The notes under the pieces were generated by a model. That model saw only the letters and a program-made list of their open reading frames with translations. It ran no database searches and was not told the DNA's origin. 54,341 nt of DNA from DATIUV01 sp049322755 (GTDB lineage: Bacteria; Pseudomonadota; Gammaproteobacteria; Burkholderiales; UBA6910). Below, in pieces: positions 1 to 8,098 of this stretch (positions within the stretch are counted from its first letter, which is position 1; every line of letters begins with the position of its first letter). The position numbers were made by a program, and so were the translations under genes. The DNA is taken from contig JBMOQX010000050.1 of assembly GCA_049322755.1 (NCBI GenBank), positions 1 through 54,341 on the forward strand. The letters are read 5' to 3'.

Positions 1-126
1 GGTGTGGCAGATGCCCGTGGCCTTGATCTCCACCAGCACCTCGCCTTCGCGCGGACCCTCCAGGTCCACGGTCTCGATCACCAGCGGGGCTCCCGCCCGG
101 TGCGCAACGGCGGCGCGCGATTTCAT
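1..126 (-). CDS. S-(hydroxymethyl)glutathione dehydrogenase / class III alcohol dehydrogenase, N-terminus only
   Basis: Only the first 42 codons are in the window; the gene runs off the left edge. The translation begins MKSRAAVAHRAG and contains GEVLVEIKATGICHT, the characteristic N-terminus of class III zinc alcohol dehydrogenases, where the Cys of CHT is a catalytic zinc ligand. The family oxidises S-hydroxymethylglutathione formed from formaldehyde. The ATG is preceded by a strong GAGGAGGT ribosome-binding site. A formaldehyde-detoxifying enzyme would suit the C1 genes elsewhere in the window, but they lie more than 30 kb away, so a link is only inference. The assignment rests on the N-terminus alone. 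Confidence 0.8.
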   Translation of the reverse strand, partial: MKSRAAVAHRAGAPLVIETVDLEGPREGEVLVEIKATGICHT

Positions 127-391
127 GCGTTACCTCCTCGGATAAGGCTGGGTTGTGGGCTGGCGGCGCGGGGCCGAGATTGACGAATTTTAACAATCCC
201 CGGGCCGGCAGATGCGGGCACCCGGCCCCGCCGGCACTGCACATGCCGACCGGCTCGCCGCCGCCGGGAATCGGTCCGCGCCCCTGACCTAAGATTTTAC
301 ATTCGGGATGGGCGCTAACCGGTATTATTTCCAGCGTTTAACCAGAAAAAATAATTCATCTGCTTGAGAGCAGAGGTCGGGAGTCGAGAGC

Positions 392-727
392 TTGAAGGGA
401 TCCCTTGGGGCCCTCTGCATGGCAGTGGCACTGGCGCTGGCCGGTCATGCCGCGGCCGCCAGCGCATACGACGGGCTCACGCTGAAAAAGTGGGCCGAGG
501 ATTACGCCAACAACGCGGGCTTCAACGCGGGCCTCTATGCAGGCTACGTCATCGCGGTGAAGGACGTCTTCGACGGGATCCTGTTCTGCATCCCGGGCGG
601 CTCGTCCAACGCGCAGATCGTCGGGGCGACCAGCACCTACCTCCAGCAGCACCCCGACAGGATGAACGACCGCGCGCACGCCATCGTCACCAGCGCGCTG
701 ATCGCCGCGTTCCCCTGCAAGAAATAG
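392..727 (+). CDS. Rap1a/Tai-family-like secreted protein
   Basis: This is a 111-residue protein with an N-terminal signal peptide, predicted to be cut after AAASA near residue 25. The mature part has the Rap1a-like pattern: a W near the start, N-x-G-F-x-x-G-L-x-x-GYV, a Cys in FCIPGG, a YLQQHP segment, and a C-terminal AL-x-x-AFPC with the second Cys. Family members are small periplasmic proteins, and some are immunity proteins against Serratia type VI effectors. The two Cys residues probably form a disulfide. The TTG start is preferred over the ATG at 419 because it gives a complete signal peptide. No effector or type VI gene is nearby, so an immunity role is not supported here. Confidence 0.7.
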   Translation: MKGSLGALCMAVALALAGHAAAASAYDGLTLKKWAEDYANNAGFNAGLYAGYVIAVKDVFDGILFCIPGGSSNAQIVGATSTYLQQHPDRMNDRAHAIVTSALIAAFPCKK

Positions 728-776
728 CCGCCGCGCCGGCGCCTCGCGCTCTCCCGGGACTCGGTACACTCGCGGC

Positions 777-1724
777 GTGAGCCGCATCATCGCATCCCCG
801 TCCGACCCGTACGCCGCGCCGCCGCCGTACCGCGGCCGCTTCGCCCCGTCGCCCACCGGGCCGCTGCATTTCGGTTCGCTGGTGACCGCGGTGGGAAGTT
901 TTCTCGAGGCCCGCACGCGCGGCGGCGCATGGCTGCTGCGCATGGAGGACCTCGACCGGCCGCGGGAGCAGCCCCGAGCGCGCGACGCGATCCTGCGCAC
1001 ACTGGAAGCATGCGGCCTGACGTGGGACGGCCCGGTGGCCGCCCAGAGCAGGCGCACTGAGGCGTATCACGCCGCGCTGCACCGGCTCGCCCACGCCGGT
1101 GCGGCGTTTCCCTGCGCGTGCTCCCGCCGGGAGATCGCCGACTCCGCGGTCGCCGGTATCGAGGGGCCCGTCTATCCCGGCACCTGCCGCGGCGGATTGC
1201 CCCACGGCCGCCGGCCACGCGCCATTCGCGTGCTGACCGCCGGCGCCGAACCCGTCGTCTTCGCCGACGCGCTGCAGGGCGAAGTGCGGCAGGACGTGGC
1301 GGCGGAGGCGGGGGACTTCATCATCTACCGCGCCGACCGCATCGTCGCCTACCAGCTGGCGGTGGTGGTAGACGACGCGCTGCAGGGGATCACCGACGTG
1401 GTGCGCGGCGCCGACCTGCTGCACTCGACGCCGCGCCAGATCCTGCTGCAGCGGCTGCTGGGCCTGCCCACGCCGCGCTACGTGCACCTGCCGGTGGCGG
1501 TCAACGCGGCCGGCGAGAAGCTTTCCAAGCAGACGCGGGCCTCCGCGGTGGACGTCGCGCACCCGGTTCCGGCGCTGGTGGCGGCGATGCGCTTTCTCGG
1601 CCATCCGCCGCCGGGTCTCGAAGCGGCGAGCGTTGCCACGTTCTGGCAGTGGGCTTTGGAGAACTGGCGGCTGGAACGGGTGCCGCGCGCGGCGGCGATC
1701 CGCGTCGACGCTTCCGGGCGTTGA
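777..1724 (+). CDS. gluQ: glutamyl-Q tRNA(Asp) synthetase
   Basis: This 315-residue protein has the catalytic core of a glutamyl-tRNA synthetase and no anticodon-binding domain, which is the GluQ (YadB) architecture. It activates glutamate and transfers it to queuosine at position 34 of tRNA-Asp. The class I signature is FAPSPTGPLHFGSL (residues 22-35, HIGH equivalent HFGS), and the KMSKS equivalent is EKLSKQ near residue 248. A CAC...YPGTC arrangement matches the zinc site of the family. The GTG start follows the Rap1a-like gene by about 50 bases; no in-frame ATG would keep the conserved N-terminus. Confidence 0.93.
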   Translation: MSRIIASPSDPYAAPPPYRGRFAPSPTGPLHFGSLVTAVGSFLEARTRGGAWLLRMEDLDRPREQPRARDAILRTLEACGLTWDGPVAAQSRRTEAYHAALHRLAHAGAAFPCACSRREIADSAVAGIEGPVYPGTCRGGLPHGRRPRAIRVLTAGAEPVVFADALQGEVRQDVAAEAGDFIIYRADRIVAYQLAVVVDDALQGITDVVRGADLLHSTPRQILLQRLLGLPTPRYVHLPVAVNAAGEKLSKQTRASAVDVAHPVPALVAAMRFLGHPPPGLEAASVATFWQWALENWRLERVPRAAAIRVDASGR

Positions 1725-1736
1725 CCCTCGACGCGC

Positions 1737-2507
1737 TCAGAGCGGCACGGCGTCGCCGTGATGGAAGACCTTGAGCTCGCCGGGCGCCAGGGCGGCCCAG
1801 GCCTCGTTGTCCGTCAGCGGCTGCGTGGCGATGACGGCCACCCGGTCGTCGGGCCCGGTAAGCGAGCTGAAATCCACCGACAGGTCGTCGTCCACGAGGT
1901 GGGCGGTGCCGAACGGCGCCTTGCGCACCACGTACCAGAGGTGGTCCGAGCAATGCGCGAACAGCACGTCGCCGTTGGAAAGCAGGAAATTGAACACGCC
2001 GAAGCGGGACAGCTCGCGCGCCGCGTCCCGCAGCGCCCCGCAGAGGTCGCCGAGCGGCGGCGGCTGGCGCGGAAACAGGCGCCGCAGCGTCTCCAGCATC
2101 CAGCAGAACGCCAGCTCGGAGTCGGTCTGGCCCACCGGGCGATAGCGCCCCTGCAGCCGCGGCGCGAACTCCTTGAGCGTGCCGTTGTGCGCGAACGCCC
2201 AGTAGCGCCCCCACAGCTCGCGCGTGAACGGGTGCGTGTTCACCAGCGCCACCGGCCCGCGCGTGGCGCGGCGGATGTGGGCGATCACGTTGAGCGAGCG
2301 AATCGGGTAGCTGCGCACGAAATCCGCGACCGGCGAGTCGATGGTGGCGCGGGAGTCGATGAACAGGCGCACGCCGGCGCCCTCGAAGAAGGCGATGCCC
2401 CAGCCGTCGCGGTGGTGGTCGGTGCGTCCCCCGCGGTGGTGGAAGCCCTCGAAGGAGAAACAGATGTCGGTGGGGACGTTGGCGTTCATCCCCAGCAGCT
2501 GGCACAT
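1737..2507 (-). CDS. class II glutamine amidotransferase (YafJ-like)
   Basis: This 256-residue protein begins MCQLLGMN, so removal of Met exposes Cys2 as the N-terminal nucleophile of class II (Ntn) glutamine amidotransferases. Further family marks are HHRGGRTDHHRDGWGIAFF (residues 23-41), the RRATRG segment, NTHPF and AHNGTLKEF. It is a stand-alone glutaminase domain of the YafJ/DUF3422-independent type with no synthase domain, and its acceptor is unknown. It converges with gluQ, the two stops being 12 bases apart, and diverges from the methyltransferase gene at 2584. The ATG gives the only start that places Cys at position 2. Confidence 0.9.
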   Translation of the reverse strand: MCQLLGMNANVPTDICFSFEGFHHRGGRTDHHRDGWGIAFFEGAGVRLFIDSRATIDSPVADFVRSYPIRSLNVIAHIRRATRGPVALVNTHPFTRELWGRYWAFAHNGTLKEFAPRLQGRYRPVGQTDSELAFCWMLETLRRLFPRQPPPLGDLCGALRDAARELSRFGVFNFLLSNGDVLFAHCSDHLWYVVRKAPFGTAHLVDDDLSVDFSSLTGPDDRVAVIATQPLTDNEAWAALAPGELKVFHHGDAVPL

Positions 2508-2583
2508 GGCAGGCGCGGTCGGGATCGTGGCACGGCGCCCCGCGGCTGGGCGCGCCGTAGGCCAAGTTTATAATCCCGGGGGC

Positions 2584-3246
2584 ATGTCCATCAAAACCTT
2601 CACGCTGGACGCGCGGCTCTACGACTACCTGGCGTCGGTGTCGCTGCGCGAGCCGCCGCTGCTGGCCGAGCTGCGGCGCGAGACCGCCGCGGACGCGTTC
2701 GCGCGCATGCAGGTCTCGCCGGAGCAGGGCCAGCTGATGGGCCTGCTGGTGAAGCTGATGGGCGCGCGGCGCTGCCTCGAGGTGGGCGTCTACACCGGCT
2801 ACAGCAGCCTGTGCGTGGCGCTCGCCCTGCCCGAGGACGGCCGCCTGGTGGCGTGCGACGTGAACGAGGAGTGGACCGCCGTTGCCCGGCGCTACTGGGA
2901 GCGCGCCGGCGTCGCCGGCCGGATCGAGCTGCGGCTCGCGCCGGCGCTGGAGACGCTGGACGCGCTGCTGGCCGCCGGCGAAGCCGGGCGCTTCGACTTC
3001 GCCTTCATCGACGCCGACAAGGAAAACTACCCGGCCTATTTCGAGCGTTGCCTGCAGCTGGCGCGGCCCGGAGGCCTCATCGCCGTGGACAACACACTCT
3101 GGTACGGCAAGGTGGCGGATCCGGAGAACCATGAGCCCAACACCGAGGCGATCCGCGCGTTCAATCGCCTCGTCGCGCGCGACGCGCGCGTCGATCTGAG
3201 CCTGGTGCCCATCGGCGACGGGCTCACGCTGGCCCTCAAGCACTGA
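2584..3246 (+). CDS. class I SAM-dependent O-methyltransferase (caffeoyl-CoA O-methyltransferase family)
   Basis: This is a 220-residue methyltransferase. The SAM-binding motif I is CLEVGVYTGYSSL (near residues 64-76), followed by an acidic strand end in VACDVNEEW, and the family-specific FDFAFIDADKENY segment supplies the metal-binding Asp residues. VDNTLWYGKV is the second metal/substrate loop typical of bacterial CCoAOMT-like enzymes. Members methylate catechol-type hydroxyls with Mg or Ca; the substrate here is unknown. The reading frame is open upstream to 2341, but the ATG at 2584 matches the family N-terminus, and the upstream extension lies antisense to the amidotransferase gene. Confidence 0.9.
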   Translation: MSIKTFTLDARLYDYLASVSLREPPLLAELRRETAADAFARMQVSPEQGQLMGLLVKLMGARRCLEVGVYTGYSSLCVALALPEDGRLVACDVNEEWTAVARRYWERAGVAGRIELRLAPALETLDALLAAGEAGRFDFAFIDADKENYPAYFERCLQLARPGGLIAVDNTLWYGKVADPENHEPNTEAIRAFNRLVARDARVDLSLVPIGDGLTLALKH

Positions 3247-3633
3247 CCCGGCGCCCGGCGCCGCCCGCGAGGGGAGATTTTCGGCGCCTTTTCTGTAACA
3301 GATTAATTTTAAAAAGAAAAATTTTCCTGCAGCGGCCGGCGCCACCTTTTCCGGCTAACCCGCTGAAAGTTGGCGTTTTCACATTTTCGACACCGTCGTG
3401 CCCCGGGCCGGTACCTCTTCCGGGGGCGAATTTTTGCCTCATAAGCAAGTTGTGGACCATCATTTATCTTAATGAATAAAAGAGGTTCTTTATTTGTTCT
3501 CGGCCAGGGTAAAAAAACTCCCCGGTTCCGGGGGGGTGGCGCTTTGCTAAAATAGCGCCATCGTCCGATCGGAAAACACGGCGCACCCGTCCGGGAAGCC
3601 GCCGAGAGGACCCGCAGAATTCCGGAGCAGTAC
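3247..3633. other. AT-enriched intergenic region before the proteasome-like gene
   Basis: These 387 bases hold no convincing gene. The first half contains runs of A and T (around 3290-3325 and 3455-3500), which contrast with the GC-rich surroundings. Nearer the gene at 3634 there is a C/G hairpin (CCCGG-TT-CCGGG, 3521-3532) and then an inverted repeat around a TAAAAT hexamer, listed separately. Short open frames on the minus strand here lack a family match or a plausible ribosome-binding site. Confidence 0.6.
3538..3559 (+). promoter_or_regulatory. inverted repeat enclosing a possible -10 element
   Basis: GGCGCT (3538-3543) and AGCGCC (3554-3559) form a perfect 6-base inverted repeat separated by ten bases that include TAAAAT (3548-3553), a good -10-like hexamer. 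The expected -35 position holds only a weak match (around 3525-3530). If TAAAAT is the -10, transcription would begin about 75 bases before the ATG at 3634, and the repeat could be an operator. This is inference from layout only. Confidence 0.35.
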
Positions 3634-4263
3634 ATGACCACGATCGCCATCGTTAAGAAAAATGGCTATGCCGCCATCGCCGCCGACTCGCTGACGACGT
3701 TCGGCGGAACGCGCCTGGCCGCGCACAACGATGCGTCCCACGACAAGGTGCTCAAGTTCGGCGATTGCTACATCGGCATTTGCGGCAGCGCCGCGCACCA
3801 CCTGGTGCTGGAAAGCGTATTCCGCGCCACGCCGAACCTGCGCCTGAACACCAAGCCGGAGATCTTCGAGTCGTTCCGGCGCATCCACCCGATCCTCAAG
3901 GAGGAGCACTTCCTCAACCCCAACGAGGACGAGGAGGATCCGTACGAGTCGAGCCAGATCACGGCGCTGATCGCCAATCCCAACGGCATCTTCGCCGTGT
4001 ACTCGATGCGCGAGGTGTTCGAGTACCACAAGTTCTGGGCGATCGGGTCCGGCAACGAGTACGCCCTCGGGGCGATGCACCAGGCCTACAACCGCTTCGA
4101 CAACCCGGCGGACATCGCGCGGGTGGGCGTCGAGGCCGGCGCCGAGTTCGACAAGAGTTCCGCGCTGCCGCTGACGCTGTACACGGTCAAGCTCAAGCAG
4201 GACACCGACTCCCAGTGGAGGCTGTTCCAGCAGACCACGATCGAACAACTGAAAACCGCTTGA
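3634..4263 (+). CDS. proteasome-like Ntn hydrolase, probable betaproteobacterial proteasome homologue (BPH)
   Basis: This 209-residue protein has the fold signature of proteasome beta/HslV subunits. After Met removal it starts TTIAIVKK, giving Thr1 as nucleophile. Asp17 (AIAADS) is in the canonical position, and a Lys in SHDKVLKFGD (residue 37 from Thr1) corresponds to catalytic Lys33 with a short insertion. The glycine-rich GICGSAAHH matches the HslV GxxG segment. It is not HslV itself: no hslU neighbour exists and the middle of the protein (acidic NEDEEDPYE near residue 100) differs. The best-fitting family is BPH, described in betaproteobacteria as a double-ring peptidase of unknown role. 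The ATG follows a short purine-rich GGAG. A strong terminator follows the gene, so it appears monocistronic. Confidence 0.8.
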   Translation: MTTIAIVKKNGYAAIAADSLTTFGGTRLAAHNDASHDKVLKFGDCYIGICGSAAHHLVLESVFRATPNLRLNTKPEIFESFRRIHPILKEEHFLNPNEDEEDPYESSQITALIANPNGIFAVYSMREVFEYHKFWAIGSGNEYALGAMHQAYNRFDNPADIARVGVEAGAEFDKSSALPLTLYTVKLKQDTDSQWRLFQQTTIEQLKTA

Positions 4264-4340
4264 CCGACCGGTTTATCGGCACCTGGCGAATAGCCACCCC
4301 CAGCCTCAACCTCCCTGGGGGCGCGTGCCGACCCACCTGC

Positions 4341-4372
4341 GGGGACGAGACAGTACTCGTCCCCGTTTTTTT
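4341..4372 (+). terminator. rho-independent terminator after the proteasome-like gene
   Basis: GGGGACGAG (4341-4349) and CTCGTCCCC (4356-4364) form a perfect nine-pair stem with a six-base loop, followed by one G and seven T residues (4366-4372). It lies 78 bases after the stop codon of the upstream gene. Confidence 0.93.
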
Positions 4373-4389
4373 GTCCTGCGTCCGGCCGG

Positions 4390-5040
4390 ATGCCGCCAAT
4401 GGCTGAGGGCCGCGCCACGGTGGTGCTGGCGCCCGGCGTGTACCTGCCGAAGTGGACGCTGGCGCCCCTGGAGCGGCGCCTGCGCGACGCCGGGTTCGGC
4501 GTGCAGCGCCACGAATACCGTGATTTCCTCGACTCCCTCGCCGGCAACGCGGATCGCCTCTTCGACTCGCTCGCGCCGGTGACCGGCACCATCCACCTGG
4601 TGGGCCACAGCCTGGGCGGCCTGCTGATGCTGGAGCTGCTGGAACGCCACCCCGACCCGCGCTTCGGCCGCGTGGTGCTGATGGGCACGCCCTACTGGGG
4701 CAGCCACGTCGCCCGGCTGCTGGCACGGGCGGCGCCGCTGCGGCGGCTGCTGGGCGCCAGCATCCGCCGCGGAATGCTCTCCGAGCGGCCGCGCTGGGAC
4801 GGGCGCACGCCGCTCGGGGTGCTGATCGGATCGCGCGGCATCGGCGGCGGCCTGCTGGTGCCCGGCCTGCCGCGCCCCCACGACGGCATGGTGGCGGTGG
4901 CCGAGGCGGTGGTGCCCGGCGCCACCGACACCCTGGTGCTCAGGGTGAACCACACGGAAATGCTCTTCTCCCGCGAGGCTGCGCGGCAGGTGGCGGCGTT
5001 CCTGCGCGACGGCCGCTTCGACCACGGCGCCGCGCACTGA
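4390..5040 (+). CDS. alpha/beta-fold hydrolase, lipase/esterase-like
   Basis: This 216-residue hydrolase has the nucleophile elbow GHSLGG (Ser near residue 74). LMGTPYWGS is the usual strand after it, a likely acidic residue lies in PRPHDGMVAV, and the catalytic His is probably that of VNHTEM near residue 192. It resembles triacylglycerol lipase/PGAP1-like hydrolases. There is no signal peptide, so it is likely cytoplasmic. The start could also be the ATG at 4399 (MAEGRATVVLAPG). It begins just after the terminator of the upstream gene and is a single-gene unit ending before the inverted repeat at 5082. The substrate is unknown. Confidence 0.8.
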   Translation: MPPMAEGRATVVLAPGVYLPKWTLAPLERRLRDAGFGVQRHEYRDFLDSLAGNADRLFDSLAPVTGTIHLVGHSLGGLLMLELLERHPDPRFGRVVLMGTPYWGSHVARLLARAAPLRRLLGASIRRGMLSERPRWDGRTPLGVLIGSRGIGGGLLVPGLPRPHDGMVAVAEAVVPGATDTLVLRVNHTEMLFSREAARQVAAFLRDGRFDHGAAH

Positions 5041-5081
5041 GGCCCGCAACCGTCGCCTCATCGCGCACACGTCCTTTCTCA

Positions 5082-5223
5082 CCACAGAGACACAGAGGCA
5101 CAGAGAAGCCCCGAATCATTTGAACGCCAAGGACGCAAAGGACGCGAAGGAAAGGCAAGGACTTATCTTTCTTTGCGCCCTTTGCGTTGAAAAAGCTCTT
5201 TGCCTTTCTCTGTGCCTCTGTGG
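5082..5223. repeat. nested inverted-repeat element between convergent genes
   Basis: The outer arms are a perfect 17-base inverted repeat: CACAGAGGCACAGAGAA at 5091-5107 and its complement at 5206-5222. The inner arms are imperfect: AACGCCAAGGACGCAAAG (from 5122) against the complement of the segment ending near 5188. The left arm itself is built of tandem CACAGAG units (from 5082). Such CACAGAG/ACGCAAAGG-rich elements occur as dispersed intergenic repeats in environmental proteobacteria (general knowledge, not verified here). It sits between the ends of two convergent genes and could fold into a long hairpin acting as a two-way terminator. Confidence 0.75.
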
Positions 5224-5236
5224 AAAAAACTCAACC

Positions 5237-6373
5237 TTACCCCAGCGCCTGCGCCAGGTCGGCGATCAGGTCCTGGACCGCCTCGATGCCCACCGACAGC
5301 CGCAGCAGGTGGTCCGGGATGCCGGCCTCGCGCCGGTACGCCGCCGGCATCGCCGCGTGGCTCATGGTGGCGGGATGGCCGATCAGCGACTCGACGCCGC
5401 CCAGCGACTCCGCCAGGACAAAGAGACGGACCCGCTTCAGCACCTGCTGTGCCGCCTCCAGCCCGCCGCGCACCGCGAACGACACCATGCCGCCGAAACC
5501 GCGCTGCTGGCGGCCGGCCAGCGCGTGGCCCGGGTGGTCCGGCAGCCCGGGGTAGTGGACGCGCTCCACGTTGGGGTGCGCCGCGAGGAACTCCGCCACC
5601 GCCTGCGCGTTGGCCTGGTGCCGCTCGAGCCGCAGCGCCAGCGTCTTCATGCCGCGCAGGGTGAGCCAGGCGTCGAAGGGCGCCTGCACCGCGCCGCCGG
5701 TTTTCACCGCGAACTGGATCTGCCGCGCCAGATCTTCGCCGCGCGCCGCCACCGCCCCGCCCACCACGTCGGCGTGGCCGTTGAGGTACTTGGTGGTGGA
5801 GTGCACCACCAGATCGGCGCCGAGATCCAGCGGCCGCTGCAGCAGCGGCGAGAGAAAGGTGTTGTCGGCGATCAGCAGCAGCCCGTGGGCGTGCGCGAAC
5901 GCCGCCAGCTCGGCGAGGTCGGTGACGTTGAGCAGAGGGTTGGAGGGCGTTTCCACCCACACGGCTCGCGTCCGCGGCGTCAACGCCGTGTCGCGGGCGG
6001 CGGCATCGCGGAGGTCGATGAATGCCGCCCCCAGCTTGTGCTGGCGCGCGAGGTGTGTGAGCAGACGGTAGGTGCCGCCGTAGCAGTCGCGGGTGCACAG
6101 GATATGGGCGCCGGCCTCCAGCACCGACAGCGCCACCGAGATCGCCGCCATGCCGCTGGCGGTGGCCACCGCGCCGGCGCCGCCTTCCAGCTCGGCCAGC
6201 AGCCGCTCCAGCGCCTCGCGCGTCGGGTTGCCGATGCGCGAATATTCGAAGCCGGCGTGGGCACCCACGTCGGCGAAGCGGAACGTCGAAGTCTGGTAGA
6301 TCGGCAGCGAGACGCTGCGGTAGGCGGTGTCGGTGTCCTGCCCCGCGTGCACGATTCTAGTGACGGGATCCAT
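5237..6373 (-). CDS. metB: cystathionine gamma-synthase / transsulfuration PLP enzyme
   Basis: This 378-residue enzyme belongs to the Cys/Met-metabolism PLP family. YSRIGNPTREALE (from residue 44), ASGMAAI, and VHSTTKYLNGHADVVGG with the PLP lysine at residue 195 are diagnostic, as is the C-terminal AESLGGVESLIGHPATMSH. The family includes cystathionine gamma-synthase, gamma-lyase and homoserine sulfhydrylases, which are not separable by eye. The synthase is the default for a bacterial single copy, so the gene symbol is tentative. It lies 17 bases after the MoCF-domain gene, probably in the same operon, and ends just before the inverted-repeat element. Confidence 0.88.
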   Translation of the reverse strand: MDPVTRIVHAGQDTDTAYRSVSLPIYQTSTFRFADVGAHAGFEYSRIGNPTREALERLLAELEGGAGAVATASGMAAISVALSVLEAGAHILCTRDCYGGTYRLLTHLARQHKLGAAFIDLRDAAARDTALTPRTRAVWVETPSNPLLNVTDLAELAAFAHAHGLLLIADNTFLSPLLQRPLDLGADLVVHSTTKYLNGHADVVGGAVAARGEDLARQIQFAVKTGGAVQAPFDAWLTLRGMKTLALRLERHQANAQAVAEFLAAHPNVERVHYPGLPDHPGHALAGRQQRGFGGMVSFAVRGGLEAAQQVLKRVRLFVLAESLGGVESLIGHPATMSHAAMPAAYRREAGIPDHLLRLSVGIEAVQDLIADLAQALG

Positions 6374-6390
6374 GCAGGGGATTCTACCGC

Positions 6391-7134
6391 TCAGGGAATT
6401 TCCTGGAAGGCGAAGCCCAGAGCGGCGACGCCGGCCTTGAGCTGCGCCAGCGCGAGCTCCGCCGCGTCCGCCGGGCCCCGCACCCCCAGTTCGATGCGCC
6501 GCCCTTCCGGCCGGAAGCTGGGCAGGCTGTAGACCTTGACGCCGGCGTGGGCCGCGTTGACCGCGTCCATCAGGTCGATCAGCTGGCTCTCGGGCGCGTC
6601 GAGCACCAGGATCGAGCGGTCGATCTTCGGCTCGGGATGGAACAGGTGCGCGCAGTGCGTGTCCAGCACCCACTCCGCCATCGGCCATGCCATTTCCGGA
6701 AAGCCGGGGAAGAAGTAATGCCGGCGGATGCTGAACCCGGGAACGCGGTTGTACGGATTGGGCACGATGGCGGCGCCGGCGGGAAACTCGGTCATCAGCA
6801 CCCGCTTCGGATAGGCCTGGTCGCCGAACTTCTCCAGGATGATGGCCAGCGCCTCCGGATGCCGCTCCAGCGGCACCCCCAAGGCCGCCGCCGCGCACTG
6901 GCGGGTGACGTCGTCGGGGGTGGCGCCGATGCCGCCAAAGGAAAGCACCACGTCGTCGCCGGCGAACGTCTCGCGCAGCGTGCGGGTGATGACCTCGGGG
7001 TCGTCGCCGACGTAGCGGCACCAGGCGAGCTCCAGACCGCGCGCCGCCAGCAGCTCGATGGCCTTGGCCATGTGCTTGTCCTGGCGCTTGCCGCGCAGGA
7101 TCTCGTCGCCGACGATGATCGCTCCGAACCCCAT
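6391..7134 (-). CDS. competence/damage-inducible protein A-like MoCF-domain protein
   Basis: This 247-residue protein has a MoCF_biosynth (molybdopterin-binding) domain in the N-terminal two thirds: IIVGDEILRGKRQDKH (residues 6-21) and LSFGGIGATPDDVT, where the usual motif is T-GG-x-G-PT-x-DD-x-T. It corresponds to the N-terminal part of CinA without the C-terminal nicotinamide-mononucleotide deamidase domain. Such stand-alone proteins are common and their role is poorly known. The ATG at 7134 follows a GGAG-like site, whereas the longer open frame upstream has no family similarity. It is the first gene of a two-gene unit with the transsulfuration enzyme. Confidence 0.85.
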   Translation of the reverse strand: MGFGAIIVGDEILRGKRQDKHMAKAIELLAARGLELAWCRYVGDDPEVITRTLRETFAGDDVVLSFGGIGATPDDVTRQCAAAALGVPLERHPEALAIILEKFGDQAYPKRVLMTEFPAGAAIVPNPYNRVPGFSIRRHYFFPGFPEMAWPMAEWVLDTHCAHLFHPEPKIDRSILVLDAPESQLIDLMDAVNAAHAGVKVYSLPSFRPEGRRIELGVRGPADAAELALAQLKAGVAALGFAFQEIP

Positions 7135-7273
7135 CTCCGCTCGCTCCACGAACGCACGGCGCTGCGACGCCGGCTCCGACCCGAGGCACCAGGCGTAGCT
7201 TACGCGCAACTCGAATCCCCGCCAGCCGAACGGATTGACGCCGGCGCCGGTTTTTCTCGGTCCGATCCGAAGG

Positions 7274-8098
7274 CTAGCGCAATCCGGCGAGGTCGTCGGG
7301 AAGCCGGTAGTCGGGATAGGTTCGCGTGAATTGCTGCAGCTCGGCCCGCGCCTCCGCGGTGTCGCCGGAGCGCAGCAGTTCGCGGATGTGATCGATCCAG
7401 GCGTCGGGTTCACGCGGCGGCGCCTGCCGCAGCATCGCGTCGGGCGCGGCGGCCGGCGCCGCACGCTCGTGCTTCGCCGCACCGGCGGCGGAATCCTCCA
7501 GCACCCGTGTTTCCAAGCGGCCCGCAGGCGCGGACTGCAGCGCCGGAGCCGATGGCGGTGCGGGCGCGGCGCCCGCCGGTGCTTCGCGCTCGGGGGGTGC
7601 GCGCAAACCCGCGGCCGGCGGGGTCTCCGCCGCGGGGGCGGGCGCGGGCGCGGCGCGGGGCGCGGGTGCCGGCTCCTGCATCTGCAGCATCCGCCGATCC
7701 GGCACCGGCTCGGCCTTGCCGGCGGGCGCGTGCGCTTCGCGCCGCTCGAGCATCGGCGCGGAGGGCGCCGCCTTCGCCTTTTCCTCGCCGGGCATGGACG
7801 GCGGCGGCGCTTCCTGCGTGCGCGTTTCGGCAGGCCGCGGCGCACCCGGCGCCGGGGCTTCCCGCTCCACCAGCAGCGCCACCGTGACGCTCACCGCCAC
7901 CGCCGCCGCGGCGGCCAGCGGTACGCGCCAGCGCTGCAGCGGCGGGCGGCGGATCACGGCGTCGCGGGCGGCGGCCCGGATGGCGTCGTCCAGCGCCGTC
8001 GGCGGCTCGGCGCGCGGCGCGGTCCGGTACGCCCGCGAGAGGGCGCTGTCGCCTTTCAGGTAGTCCTCCAGCTCGTCGGTGCGGTTGGGGTCAGTCAT
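7274..8098 (-). CDS. putative anti-sigma factor, Ala/Pro-rich single-pass membrane protein
   Basis: This is a 274-residue protein. A hydrophilic N-terminus (DELEDYLKGDSALSRAYR) is followed by one hydrophobic segment (about residues 57-80, LAAAAAVAVSVTVALLV), a long low-complexity Ala/Pro/Glu stretch (about 85-225), and a compact C-terminal segment (DAWIDHIRELLRSGDTAEA ... YPDYRLPDDL). It overlaps the ECF sigma gene by 8 bases, which is the classic arrangement for an anti-sigma factor. The C-terminal helix-rich segment recurs in such proteins. No zinc-binding HxxxCxxC motif is visible. The function is inferred from context. Confidence 0.65.
   Translation of the reverse strand: MTDPNRTDELEDYLKGDSALSRAYRTAPRAEPPTALDDAIRAAARDAVIRRPPLQRWRVPLAAAAAVAVSVTVALLVEREAPAPGAPRPAETRTQEAPPPSMPGEEKAKAAPSAPMLERREAHAPAGKAEPVPDRRMLQMQEPAPAPRAAPAPAPAAETPPAAGLRAPPEREAPAGAAPAPPSAPALQSAPAGRLETRVLEDSAAGAAKHERAAPAAAPDAMLRQAPPREPDAWIDHIRELLRSGDTAEARAELQQFTRTYPDYRLPDDLAGLR

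Noticed and set aside
2341..2583. N-terminal extension of the O-methyltransferase
   Set aside because: The extra 81 residues have no family likeness and overlap the amidotransferase start region. The ATG at 2584 fits the family.
3634..4263. HslV subunit of HslVU
   Set aside because: There is no hslU neighbour, Lys33 is displaced by an insertion, and the central acidic segment is not found in HslV.
5120..6532. 470-residue plus-strand open frame
   Set aside because: It lies antisense to the transsulfuration enzyme, which has clear family motifs. The translation is rich in Arg, His and Gln and shows no domain.
7240..7260. Possible terminator with T run (CCGGCGCCGG followed by TTTTT)
   Set aside because: The stem would have no proper loop, and the T run is on the plus strand where no gene ends.
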